From contig JAFGAV010000033.1 of assembly GCA_016933515.1 (NCBI GenBank), positions 1 to 35,479 on the forward strand: 35,479 nucleotides of DNA, in the 5' to 3' direction. The stretch's first letter is position 1. Each line of letters opens with the position of its first letter. Both the position numbers and the translations under genes were made by a program. This document shows positions 16,089 through 23,198 of this stretch, in pieces. The notes under the pieces are model-generated. The model saw only the letters and a program-made list of their open reading frames with translations. It did no database searches and was not told the origin of the DNA. This stretch comes from Candidatus Aminicenantota bacterium. GTDB taxonomy: Bacteria > Acidobacteriota > Aminicenantia > Aminicenantales > JAFGAV01.

Positions 16089-16261
16089 GCGCGAGATCCC
16101 GGGAGCGCGCACGGCAGGGGGCGGGGAAAGAACGACCGGTAAAAGACTGAAAAAACAGCATAAAAAAACATCGACCGAAAGTCTTTTTTGATATCGGTTA
16201 CATATTCCGCGTCGATGAAAAATCTTTAAGCTAAGCGCGCATTTCTTTCCCCAGTTATTGC

Positions 16262-16289
16262 TTGACATCTTGTTGAAAATAATTATTCT
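16262..16289 (+). promoter_or_regulatory. Consensus promoter of the Cys-rich peptide gene
   Basis: A perfect TTGACA (16262-16267) and TATTCT (16284-16289) with 16-bp spacing in an AT-rich stretch. The start GTG at 16340 is about 45 nt from the expected transcription start. Confidence 0.55.
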
Positions 16290-16339
16290 ATTTTTTGTAA
16301 ACATTATGACATATGATGCTAAAAGAGGGAGGGGGTAGG

Positions 16340-16636
16340 GTGATAAAATATGAAAAGCCTTTTTGCAGACGAATGAGTTCTTTAGAGAATAATGCATCAT
16401 GCATTTGTTCCAGCGGCAGTATCGCTGATTCGACAAATTTTCCCGAAAATTGTCTCGCGGGATTGTCTGCCAGCGGAGCTGGTTGTGGGTTCGGTTACAC
16501 TCCCGCCCAAGAGGCCTGCCTGCAAGGAGGCAAACCTCAGTATTTTGGTTGTATCGAAGGATTATATGCTGCTCAGTCATGCGGTACCGGAACCACTCCC
16601 ACCGAGAGTTGTTCCATTGGCAATTCCCACACTTAA
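16340..16636 (+). CDS. Candidate RiPP precursor peptide with seven CxxG repeats
   Basis: A 98-residue peptide. The leader-like start reads MIKYEKPF, a form common in radical-SAM RiPP precursors. Cys are at 9, 21, 23, 38, 49, 60, 71, 81 and 91; the last seven each start a CxxG motif (CSSG, CLAG, CGFG, CLQG, CIEG, CGTG, CSIG). From Cys38 the spacing is 11, 11, 11, 10, 10, and Pro or Ala follows three residues after each Gly, giving a regular C-x2-G-x2-[P/A] unit. There is no signal peptide. The GTG at 16340 has GGAGG 7 nt upstream; ATGs at 16313/16316 lie before that site and are not favoured. No maturase is adjacent. If modified, thioether (ranthipeptide/sactipeptide-like) cross-links are the natural guess. 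The gene could also be a Cys-rich metal-binding or structural peptide. Confidence 0.65.
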   Translation: MIKYEKPFCRRMSSLENNASCICSSGSIADSTNFPENCLAGLSASGAGCGFGYTPAQEACLQGGKPQYFGCIEGLYAAQSCGTGTTPTESCSIGNSHT

Positions 16637-16660
16637 TATCTGAATTTTTTATATGAGGAC

Positions 16661-16690
16661 CCGAGACAAGGAGGGTTCCTCTTCTCTCGG
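16661..16690 (+). terminator. Stem-loop between the Cys-rich peptide and S46 peptidase genes
   Basis: CCGAGAC-AAGGAGG-GTT-CCTCTT-CTCTCGG folds as a long hairpin with one bulged G. No T-tract follows, so it may be a transcript-end stabiliser or processing site, not a classical Rho-independent terminator. Confidence 0.35.
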
Positions 16691-16739
16691 CGGATAGTGC
16701 TGTCAAGGGAATCTCTTTCTTGTGTTGAGGAGGGTTTCT

Positions 16740-18902
16740 GTGAAAAAGCAAGTCCTCTGCCTGCTCGTCTGTGGATCATTTCTTTTTTTCGCCCCCGCCG
16801 CGCCTCGCGCCGAGGAGGGCATGTGGCCCATTACCGAGGTCGGGAAGCTCGACCTTGCTGCCCGGGGGATCGAGGTCGCCGCCGGGGACATCTTCAGCCC
16901 CGAGGGACTGAGCCTGGTGAACGGAGTGGTGCAGCTCTCGGGCTGCACGGGGTCGTTCGTGTCCCCGCAGGGATTGATCCTGACCAACCATCACTGCGCC
17001 TTCGGAGCCATCCGGGAGGCGAGCACGAAGGAGCGGGATTATCTTGCCGCCGGATTCCTGGCCCCCTCGCTCAAGGAGGAGATCCCGGCTCGGGGATACA
17101 CCGCCCGGATCACCGAGTCCTACCGAGACGTCTCGGCGGAAATCCTGTCCTCCGTCGCTCCCGGCATGACACCGGCCGAGCGGACGAAGGCCGTGGAAAA
17201 GAAATCCAAGGAGATCGTGGCTGATGCGGAATCCCGGAATCCGGGCCTGCGGGCCGAGGTGGCGGAGATGTTCATCGGACGCACGTATCTTCTCTTTCTC
17301 TACACATACCTTCGGGATATCCGGCTGGTCTACGCGCCCCCGCAGGGCATCGGCAATTTCGGAGGCGAGACGGACAATTGGATGTGGCCGCGGCACACGG
17401 GGGATTTTTCCTTCATGAGGGCCTATGTCGGTCCGGACGGCAAACCGGCCGATTATTCGGACAAGAACGTCCCCTACAAGCCGCGGGTCGTTCTCAAGGT
17501 GGCGACGGAAGGCGTCAGGGAAGGCGACGCTGTCATGATCCCCGGCTATCCGGGACGGACGTTCCGGCACATGAGCTCTCATTACTTGGCCTTCGAACAG
17601 GACATCCGTATGCCGTATATCGTCGATTGGTACGGTCACCAGATCAAGCTCATGGAGAAGATGAGCGAAACCGACCGTGAAACGGCCTTGACTCTCTCGG
17701 GCCGGATCAAGGGATTGGCCAACACGATGAAAAACTACCAGGGCAAGCTTCTGGGACTGAAGCGGCTGGGACTCTTGGCCAAAAAGCGTGCTGAGGAAGC
17801 CGATTTGGAACGGTTCATTGCCTCGAATCCCCAACGGCAAAAGAAGTTCGGAGGCCTGTTGACCGCGATCGCCGAAGTCTATGAAGAGCAGGCCGTCTCG
17901 GCCCGGCGCGAGCTTCTGCTCTCCGGACTGAGAACCCATATCATCCCCCTGGCGACGGCTCACGCCGTCTATGAGGCTTCCGTGGAGAGAGAAAAGCCCG
18001 ACCTGGAGAGAGAATCGGCCTATATGGACAGGAACTTCGACCGGACCAGGGACAGGCTTGTCCGACGGCTCAAGGAATTCCATAAATCCACTGACTGGTT
18101 CTTGTTGTACCATCTGTGCTTCCAGGCCGGAGAGCTGCCCGCCGGTCTCAGGCTCGAGGTCCTGGACAAGATTTTCGTCGAAGGCTATGAGCAGGAGGGC
18201 GTCGAGGCCACTCTCGACCTGCTTTTTCACAGGGCGACTCTCTTGGATGAAAAGAGCGTCCGCGCCGCATTGGCCATGAATCCCGATGAGCTCAGGAAAC
18301 TCGACGACCCGTTTTTGAAGCTGGCGGCCTCGCTCTACCCTGAGCATCTTCGGGTCAGGGAGGAGGAGAAAAAAAGAAAAGGAGCCCTGGACAGGCTTCT
18401 GCCTCTTCTCCTTGAGGTGAAGCGGCTTTATCTGGCCAGAAATTACATCCCCGACGCCAACCGCACGCTCCGTCTGACGTTCGGCCGCATCAAGGGTTAT
18501 TCTCCGCGGGACGGCGTTTTCTATAAGCCCATCACGTCCCTCGCCGGAGTGGCGGAGAAATCGACCGGGCGAGAGCCGTTCCACACCCCGGCCGGGCTCC
18601 TTGAGCTTTACCGTCAGAGGGATTTCGGGCGATTTGCGCCCGAGGGATTCGAAAGCGTTCCGGTCTGCATTCTCTACGATGCGGACACGACGGGCGGGAA
18701 TTCCGGAAGTCCCGTCCTGAACGGCCGGGGGGAACTCGTGGGCGTGAACTTCGACCGGACTTTCGAAGCGACGATCAACGATTTCGCCTGGAGCCGGGAC
18801 TACAGCCGCTCGATCGCCGTCGATGTCCGCTACGTCCTATGGGTGACGCAGAAGATCGGGAGGGGGGAGCGCCTTCTCAAGGAAATGGGCGTCGCCTTTT
18901 AA
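16740..18902 (+). CDS. dpp11: S46-family dipeptidyl-peptidase, DPP11-like (acidic P1 specificity)
   Basis: A 720-residue exported serine dipeptidyl-peptidase. The signal peptide covers residues 1-24. The catalytic triad is readable: His85 in 'LTNHHCAFG', Asp212 in 'GETDNWMWPRHTGDFSFMR', and Ser655 in 'TGGNSGSPVLNGRGELVGVNF'. Residue 673, 18 after the serine, is Arg (NFD-R-TFEA). In the characterised Porphyromonas enzymes Arg673 marks DPP11 (Asp/Glu at P1) and Gly marks DPP7 (hydrophobic P1), so acidic specificity is inferred. The length equals that of known DPP11. The GTG at 16740 has GAGGAGGG upstream; the TTG at 16722 does not. It probably acts in the periplasm on oligopeptides. Confidence 0.93.
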   Translation: MKKQVLCLLVCGSFLFFAPAAPRAEEGMWPITEVGKLDLAARGIEVAAGDIFSPEGLSLVNGVVQLSGCTGSFVSPQGLILTNHHCAFGAIREASTKERDYLAAGFLAPSLKEEIPARGYTARITESYRDVSAEILSSVAPGMTPAERTKAVEKKSKEIVADAESRNPGLRAEVAEMFIGRTYLLFLYTYLRDIRLVYAPPQGIGNFGGETDNWMWPRHTGDFSFMRAYVGPDGKPADYSDKNVPYKPRVVLKVATEGVREGDAVMIPGYPGRTFRHMSSHYLAFEQDIRMPYIVDWYGHQIKLMEKMSETDRETALTLSGRIKGLANTMKNYQGKLLGLKRLGLLAKKRAEEADLERFIASNPQRQKKFGGLLTAIAEVYEEQAVSARRELLLSGLRTHIIPLATAHAVYEASVEREKPDLERESAYMDRNFDRTRDRLVRRLKEFHKSTDWFLLYHLCFQAGELPAGLRLEVLDKIFVEGYEQEGVEATLDLLFHRATLLDEKSVRAALAMNPDELRKLDDPFLKLAASLYPEHLRVREEEKKRKGALDRLLPLLLEVKRLYLARNYIPDANRTLRLTFGRIKGYSPRDGVFYKPITSLAGVAEKSTGREPFHTPAGLLELYRQRDFGRFAPEGFESVPVCILYDADTTGGNSGSPVLNGRGELVGVNFDRTFEATINDFAWSRDYSRSIAVDVRYVLWVTQKIGRGERLLKEMGVAF

Positions 18903-19158
18903 GCCGGCCGCCGGCCCTCTTCGGGTCAGAGATGCCCATCGGCTCCAGGAGAAGCTTTGAAGATCGAGGGGCTCAGGAAAGACGAAGGAAAACCGCGTGA
19001 ACCTTTTTTTCCCCGCGGCCGTCTATAGAATGAAGGACATCGGGCCTTCTCTGGGCCTCCCGGCCCCTCTGAGCGGGCGGGAATGTGCTCTCCCGTAGGA
19101 GGTGAGCGGGAAGTGTTCTTCGTTTCCGCGGATCTTGCGCGGCGCAGGAGATAAGGGC

Positions 19159-19857
19159 ATGATGAAAAAAGCGTTGATTTCGATCGGACTTCTTCTGGGC
19201 GTCCTCGGAAGCCCGCTGTTCGGCCAGGACTGGGGATCCGGCGTGGCCGCGCCTGAGCCGGGAAGGCTGATGTTCACGGCCGCCTGCGAAAGTCTGAGCC
19301 AGGCCTTCGATTGCGAAGGTATTGAAGAAAGGCTGAGGCGCCGGGAGTTGCGGGCCCGGGTCGACTTCCGCCCGGGAGACGTCCTTTCGGTCTACGGATT
19401 CCTCGGCTCCGCGGATTTCAAGGGCAGCCTGGACAGCTTTAACTCTCCGGTTTACGGAGGAGGATTCCGGCTGCTTTTCCTTGGCGAAGTCGTCGTTGAA
19501 GAAAAAGACGCCCGTCCCCTGGAAGTCAAGCTGGGGGCCGCCCTGGACTTTCGGGCATCACGGTTCAAGCCGGATGTCGACGGCCCCGGCTCGTCCGCGG
19601 GACTCACACAATTTCAGGTCGGACTGGACTTGGGACTGAGCGTCATGGGGATCGGCGGATATCTCGGTTTGGCCTTCACCCGCAATCAGGGAGAGCTGCC
19701 CTATGCGGGCGTCCTGAACGCCGTTCCCGCATCCGGATTGAATTTCTCGTCGGCTCTCGGGCTTCATTATAAATTTTCCAGGCATTTGGGCCTGGCGGCG
19801 GAATGGTCGTTCTTCGGGCTGCGCTCGATCGGCGTCGGCCTGAGGGTATATCCCTGA
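19159..19857 (+). CDS. Outer-membrane beta-barrel-like protein
   Basis: A 232-residue exported protein with a signal peptide (MMKKALISIGLLLGVLGSPLFGQ). The mature chain has alternating strands such as 'RARVDFRPGDVLSVYGFLG', 'GGGFRLLFLGEVVVEE', 'VKLGAALDFRAS', 'QVGLDLGLSVMGIGGYLGLAF' and 'HYKFSRHLGLAAEWSFFGLR', ending '...SIGVGLRVYP', a pattern of small outer-membrane barrels. GGAG lies before the ATG at 19159; the ATG at 19162 is an equal choice. The 256-bp gap before it holds only a weak TATAGAAT box (19024-19031). Function is unknown. Confidence 0.65.
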   Translation: MMKKALISIGLLLGVLGSPLFGQDWGSGVAAPEPGRLMFTAACESLSQAFDCEGIEERLRRRELRARVDFRPGDVLSVYGFLGSADFKGSLDSFNSPVYGGGFRLLFLGEVVVEEKDARPLEVKLGAALDFRASRFKPDVDGPGSSAGLTQFQVGLDLGLSVMGIGGYLGLAFTRNQGELPYAGVLNAVPASGLNFSSALGLHYKFSRHLGLAAEWSFFGLRSIGVGLRVYP

Positions 19858-19969
19858 CTCCAAAGATAAAGCGCGCCGGCGCCCCCCATGGTCTCGATAC
19901 GGCAAGGGTAATCTCCCCGGCGGCATCCCCTGGACGTTCGGGCCGGCTCCCGGAAGAGCCGAGATCGGG

Positions 19970-19999
19970 TTGACTTCAAAGATTCGGGGGGGCTATTAA
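19970..19999 (+). promoter_or_regulatory. Promoter of amrB that decides its start codon
   Basis: TTGACT (19970-19975), 18 bp, TATTAA (19994-19999). The ATG at 19999 overlaps the -10 box, so transcription would begin after it; the ATG at 20020, with GGGGAG upstream, is then the true start. Confidence 0.5.
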
Positions 20000-20019
20000 T
20001 GAGAGGGGAGACAAACCGC

Positions 20020-20856
20020 ATGAAAGTCAGGAAAAGGATTCTGCCGCCGGGCTGGTATCCGGGGACGGCCAGGGAGTGCGAAAGAGACATTCAGGCCATG
20101 GTCGGGGGCTTCACCCCGCCGCCGGGTCGCTGGACGGCGGGCGTGGCGCCGCACGCGGGCTGGTTTTTTTCGGGACGGCTCGCGGCCAGGGTCGTACGCA
20201 GCCTTGCCGCTTCGGGCGGGGCAGAAGTCGTTGTCGTTTTCGGCGGGCATCTGCCTTCCGGAGAAAGCCCTGTCGTCTATGTTGAGAACGCATGGGAAAC
20301 GCCGCTCGGCAACCTGCCCCTGGATGCGGATTTGGCCCATGATCTGGCGCGGACGGCCGGGGCCGTTGAAGCGGCCGCGTCGTTCGCCGACAATACGGTC
20401 GAAGTCCAGCTTCCGTTCGTCAAATGGTTTTTTCCCGAAGCCGTTCTCCTGGCGGCGCACGCCCCCGCTTCCCTGGAGGCGCAGACATTCGCCTCGGCTG
20501 TCTGTGATCTCCTTCAGAAACGCGGCCGTTCCGCCGTTTTCCTGGGATCGGCGGATTTGACCCACTACGGACCGGATTACGGATTCGCGCCGAAGGGAAC
20601 GGGTCCGGCGGCCCTCAAATGGGTCAAAGAGGTCAACGACAGATCTGTGGTGGATAAGGCTTTGGCCATGGATGCTGAGGGGGTCCTTGAAGATGCGCGG
20701 ATCCGCCACAACACCTGCTCGGCCGGACCGATCGTCTCGGCCTTGACCTGCGCCGCGCGCAACGGAGCCAAACGGGGTGTTCTCCTCGAATACGCCACGA
20801 GCCACGACATCCGTCCCGCCTCGAGTTTCGTCGGCTACGCCGCGATCGTGTTCTGA
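20020..20856 (+). CDS. amrB: AmmeMemoRadiSam system protein B (MEMO1 family)
   Basis: A 278-residue Memo-like protein. The family marks are 'LPPGWYPG', 'APHAGWFFSG' (His), 'VVVFGGHLP' (His), 'DNTVEVQLPFVKWFFP', 'LGSADLTHYGP' (His) and 'NTCSAGPIVSAL' (Cys), matching the metal/redox-site residues of MEMO1 homologues. Family members are non-haem iron dioxygenase-like proteins of unclear role, often encoded with an AMMECR1 protein (A) and a radical-SAM protein. Neither partner is next to it here; the radical-SAM genes at 8.9 and 25.1 kb are not of the expected AmmeMemoRadiSam type on inspection. Start chosen at 20020 from the promoter position. Confidence 0.9.
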   Translation: MKVRKRILPPGWYPGTARECERDIQAMVGGFTPPPGRWTAGVAPHAGWFFSGRLAARVVRSLAASGGAEVVVVFGGHLPSGESPVVYVENAWETPLGNLPLDADLAHDLARTAGAVEAAASFADNTVEVQLPFVKWFFPEAVLLAAHAPASLEAQTFASAVCDLLQKRGRSAVFLGSADLTHYGPDYGFAPKGTGPAALKWVKEVNDRSVVDKALAMDAEGVLEDARIRHNTCSAGPIVSALTCAARNGAKRGVLLEYATSHDIRPASSFVGYAAIVF

Positions 20857-21043
20857 TTCAGGGGACTCGGCCAGGTTTTTTTGGAGGAGTGCATTGCGGA
20901 TGTCCGGTCACGGAACATGAACGGGGCGGCCATGGTCACGAGCGAAGAGACATGGCTAGCGAAAAAGGCGTTGTGGGTTCGCAACGGATTCGAGTGCGTC
21001 GATACCGCACCGCCGGCCTTTTCGCTTATGGTCAAAAGAATTC
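20857..21043 (+). pseudogene. GNAT acetyltransferase C-terminal fragment
   Basis: Directly after the amrB stop, one frame reads FRGLGQVFLEECIADVRSRN, then 'GAAMVTSEETWLAKKALWV' and 'NGFECVDTAPPAFSLMVKR'. This matches the C-terminal part of a GNAT N-acetyltransferase subfamily (GVAMVTSExxWxAGKxLFLKNGFExVDxAPPxFELLVKK). The N-terminal half with the first acetyl-CoA strands is missing, as is everything after about 21043. No proper start is present. The remainder of the gap to 21221 shows no gene. Confidence 0.55.
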
Positions 21044-21221
21044 GGCAGGCATCCGTCGCCGGCTTCTGCGGGCGACTGGTCCGGGCATCGGTTGCATGCC
21101 GATGCCAAGCGCGGATTGCCGCGGCCAAGGCGCCTCTTGACGATCGCCTTGACGATCAACCGCCGCCGTGTGGGAAAAATTCCGTGGTCGCGACGCTTAA
21201 GACTTGAGGGAGGAGAAACCG

Positions 21222-22562
21222 ATGACCACGAAAAAACCCCAGGGGTTCCGCACGTTGGCTTCGGCCGTCCTGGCCGTTTTCCTGTTGGCGGCCCCGGACG
21301 TTCAGCCAGCCGGAGCGAAGGACTTTCTCCTGACGACTCAGAGAGGCTGCCCCGGCCGGTTCACGGAAGGCGAATCGGTCGAGCTCAAGATGACCTTCAA
21401 TCGCAAGATGGACCACGACAAGGACCATGCCTTGCTCCTCATCAGGGCTCCCGGACAAGACGATTTCGTCGAAATCGGCCATTACATTCATCTCGATGTC
21501 GACCCGACCATCATTCATAAATATTACCCGGTCATGAACACTTACGGGAAGTTCACGGCGCGCCTGGCCGTCATTTTAGCCAACGATGTCAAAGAGGTCG
21601 ATTGCGACTTTTCCGTCTTTCCCAAGCTCGAGTACTATTTCAAGACGGAGCGGGGCTGCGGCCTGGACGCTCTCTATTTTGTCGGGGAGAAAGTGAAAAT
21701 TGTCGGCAAAGCGTCGCACTCCGCGGAGAAGGTCGAGGTCTGGCTGACGGAGCCTTCCTCAAACGCCCCATTTGTCGTATACACCTGGAAGGACGTCCGG
21801 CCCAGCCAGGACCTGATCTACTACCGGAACATCGATTTGCCTGGCTCGAGAAAGATGACCGCCCGCATTTTTCTTCCGGGGACGTCCTACGATGTCCAAT
21901 GCGAGTGGAGGGCGGACGACGTCCGTGCCCCCGAGGTGGGCACGCTGAGCTCCAAGGAGATCGGACCGACGTCGGCCGTCTTGGAGGCTTCGGTGAATTC
22001 CCACGGCCTAGAGACCAAGGTTTATTTCATCCCGGTGGAGAATCCCGAGCAGCCTGAGTATTTTGACGTTACGGCTCCCGAGATTGTCCCGCCCTCAAGT
22101 GAGTTCCGTCGCGTGGCCATCAAAGTTGAGGGATTGAAGGCAGCGAAGAAGTACAAATATCGGGCCGTGGCCCAAAACAGCAAGGGACGCGCCGAAGGAA
22201 CCGTCCGAAATTTCACCACAACGTTAGCCAAACCGGAGGCCGTGACGATGGACGTTTCCTATGTGACGACGGACAGCGCCACATTCCGCGGCATGGTCGA
22301 TCCCATGGGCTCGGCGACCGAATACTGTTTCTCCTGTTGCGCCGCATCCTCCGCGGATGCCGACTATTTTTCTTCGACGCCGTGGACGCCTCTCCCGAAG
22401 CTGGAAAAGCTAATCGTTATCGTCAAAGTCCTCAATCTCCGGCCGGGACAGGCCTATTCCTTTGCGGTCAGAGCCCGGAACGCCCAGGGTCAGTCGAACG
22501 GCAAATGCGTCTCATTTAAAACGGGGCATACGAAGGCATCAAGTAAGCGGCCGCCCGCTTAG
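21222..22562 (+). CDS. Exported protein with duplicated N-terminal domain and two Fn3 domains
   Basis: A 446-residue protein with a signal peptide (hydrophobic residues about 11-24, ending near PAGAKD). Residues about 38-225 are an internal duplication: 'TTQRGCPGRFTEGESVELKM' and 'KTERGC' plus 'LYFVGEKVKIVG' carry the same RGC-x(5-9)-GE-xV pattern at 41-56 and 144-160. Two fibronectin type III domains follow (about 232-330 and 335-440) with typical 'PTSAVLEASV', 'LKAAKKYKYRAVAQNSKG' and 'LRPGQAYSFAVRARNAQG' strands. It is probably a cell-surface or secreted adhesion or scaffold protein. GGAGG lies before the ATG at 21222. The last few residues are read through the edge of an IS relic (22520-22815), so the C-terminus may not be original. 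Confidence 0.8.
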   Translation: MTTKKPQGFRTLASAVLAVFLLAAPDVQPAGAKDFLLTTQRGCPGRFTEGESVELKMTFNRKMDHDKDHALLLIRAPGQDDFVEIGHYIHLDVDPTIIHKYYPVMNTYGKFTARLAVILANDVKEVDCDFSVFPKLEYYFKTERGCGLDALYFVGEKVKIVGKASHSAEKVEVWLTEPSSNAPFVVYTWKDVRPSQDLIYYRNIDLPGSRKMTARIFLPGTSYDVQCEWRADDVRAPEVGTLSSKEIGPTSAVLEASVNSHGLETKVYFIPVENPEQPEYFDVTAPEIVPPSSEFRRVAIKVEGLKAAKKYKYRAVAQNSKGRAEGTVRNFTTTLAKPEAVTMDVSYVTTDSATFRGMVDPMGSATEYCFSCCAASSADADYFSSTPWTPLPKLEKLIVIVKVLNLRPGQAYSFAVRARNAQGQSNGKCVSFKTGHTKASSKRPPA

Positions 22563-22815
22563 CGCTCTTCTTATCCGGATAAAGCCAGAGCTGCTTCCGA
22601 TGAGACGCGAAGCGGCCTTTCTCCCTATCCCGCCCCTTGAACGGGATGTTGCGCATGAAACGGATTTTGCACCGCTCCCAGGATGCGCCCAGCCATTCCT
22701 TCCACATCGCGCGGCCTGGAGGCCGGCTTGGGCGTCTGAGATGCAAAGCGACATCCTCTTCATGCCCGGGCGCTTGAGTTTCTTGAGGAACGCCAGTCAG
22801 GAGTCCTCGGATTGG
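22520..22815 (-). pseudogene. IS256-family transposase relic
   Basis: On the minus strand the pieces of an IS256-type (mutator) transposase core follow in order. First 'LAFLKKLKRPGMKR' and 'SLCISDAQAGLQAA' (family: FLRxLKxRGLKGVxLVISDAHxGLxAA) after a TGA where the family usually has Trp. Then, in another frame, 'WLGASWERCKIRFMRNI' (family: LGAxWQRCxVHFMRN) and 'KQLWLYPDKKSAKRAAAYLM'. One in-frame stop, one frameshift near 22708, and missing ends show that it is dead. The DDE residue Asp of 'SDA' is visible. No terminal repeats of a full IS were found around it. Confidence 0.72.
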
Positions 22816-22881
22816 AGAAAATCGGCTCTTCAGAGCCTGCTCGGATCTTCTTCTTTCCGACGTGTCTCGCCTGCCGGATCA

Positions 22882-23073
22882 TCATTGGGGCCGCCGGACG
22901 ACATCGGCGACCCAAATGTCTCTGCGCGGCTCTTCCCATGTGAAGAATACATTCCGACCGTCCGTCTCCAGTCCTTGCCATCCCAGCGTGCCTTGTTTGC
23001 CTGTCAAGGCGGCGACCGGAGATAGAGATCCCGGTTTCCCTCCCTCCGCCGAGATGTTCCACGATGAGGTCAT
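22882..23073 (-). pseudogene. C-terminal fragment of a TolB/WD40-like propeller protein
   Basis: A 63-codon frame ending in 'GWQGLETDGRNVFFTWEE' and 'DIWVADVV' resembles the last blade of TolB-like propeller domains attached to protein kinases or peptidases (GLxTDGxxxYFTWxEDxGDIWVMDV). There is no signal peptide, no Shine-Dalgarno and no upstream domain in this frame. It lies next to the transposase relic. It fills much of the 22563-23198 gap, where I see no intact gene. Confidence 0.4.
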
Positions 23074-23198
23074 GGGAGACGGTCCTGCCGACTATTGCTT
23101 GACTCTGTCCGGACTCCATGTCTCTACGTCCGAACGGAAAAAATGCGCCTCATGAAGATGTCGCAATTCTCGGCGCGGCGCCGCGGGAGGGTGTGTTC

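Noticed and set aside
16141-16187. AAAAGACT ... AGTCTTTT inverted repeat with T-run as a terminator
   Set aside because: The 31-nt loop is AT-rich and long, the stem is only 8 bp, and no plus-strand gene ends just upstream.
15922-16191. Plus-strand frame of 89 codons and its protein-level match to a minus-strand frame at 24871-25761
   Set aside because: The similarity is only the translation of the two mobile-element copies; neither frame has a ribosome site or a gene-like product.
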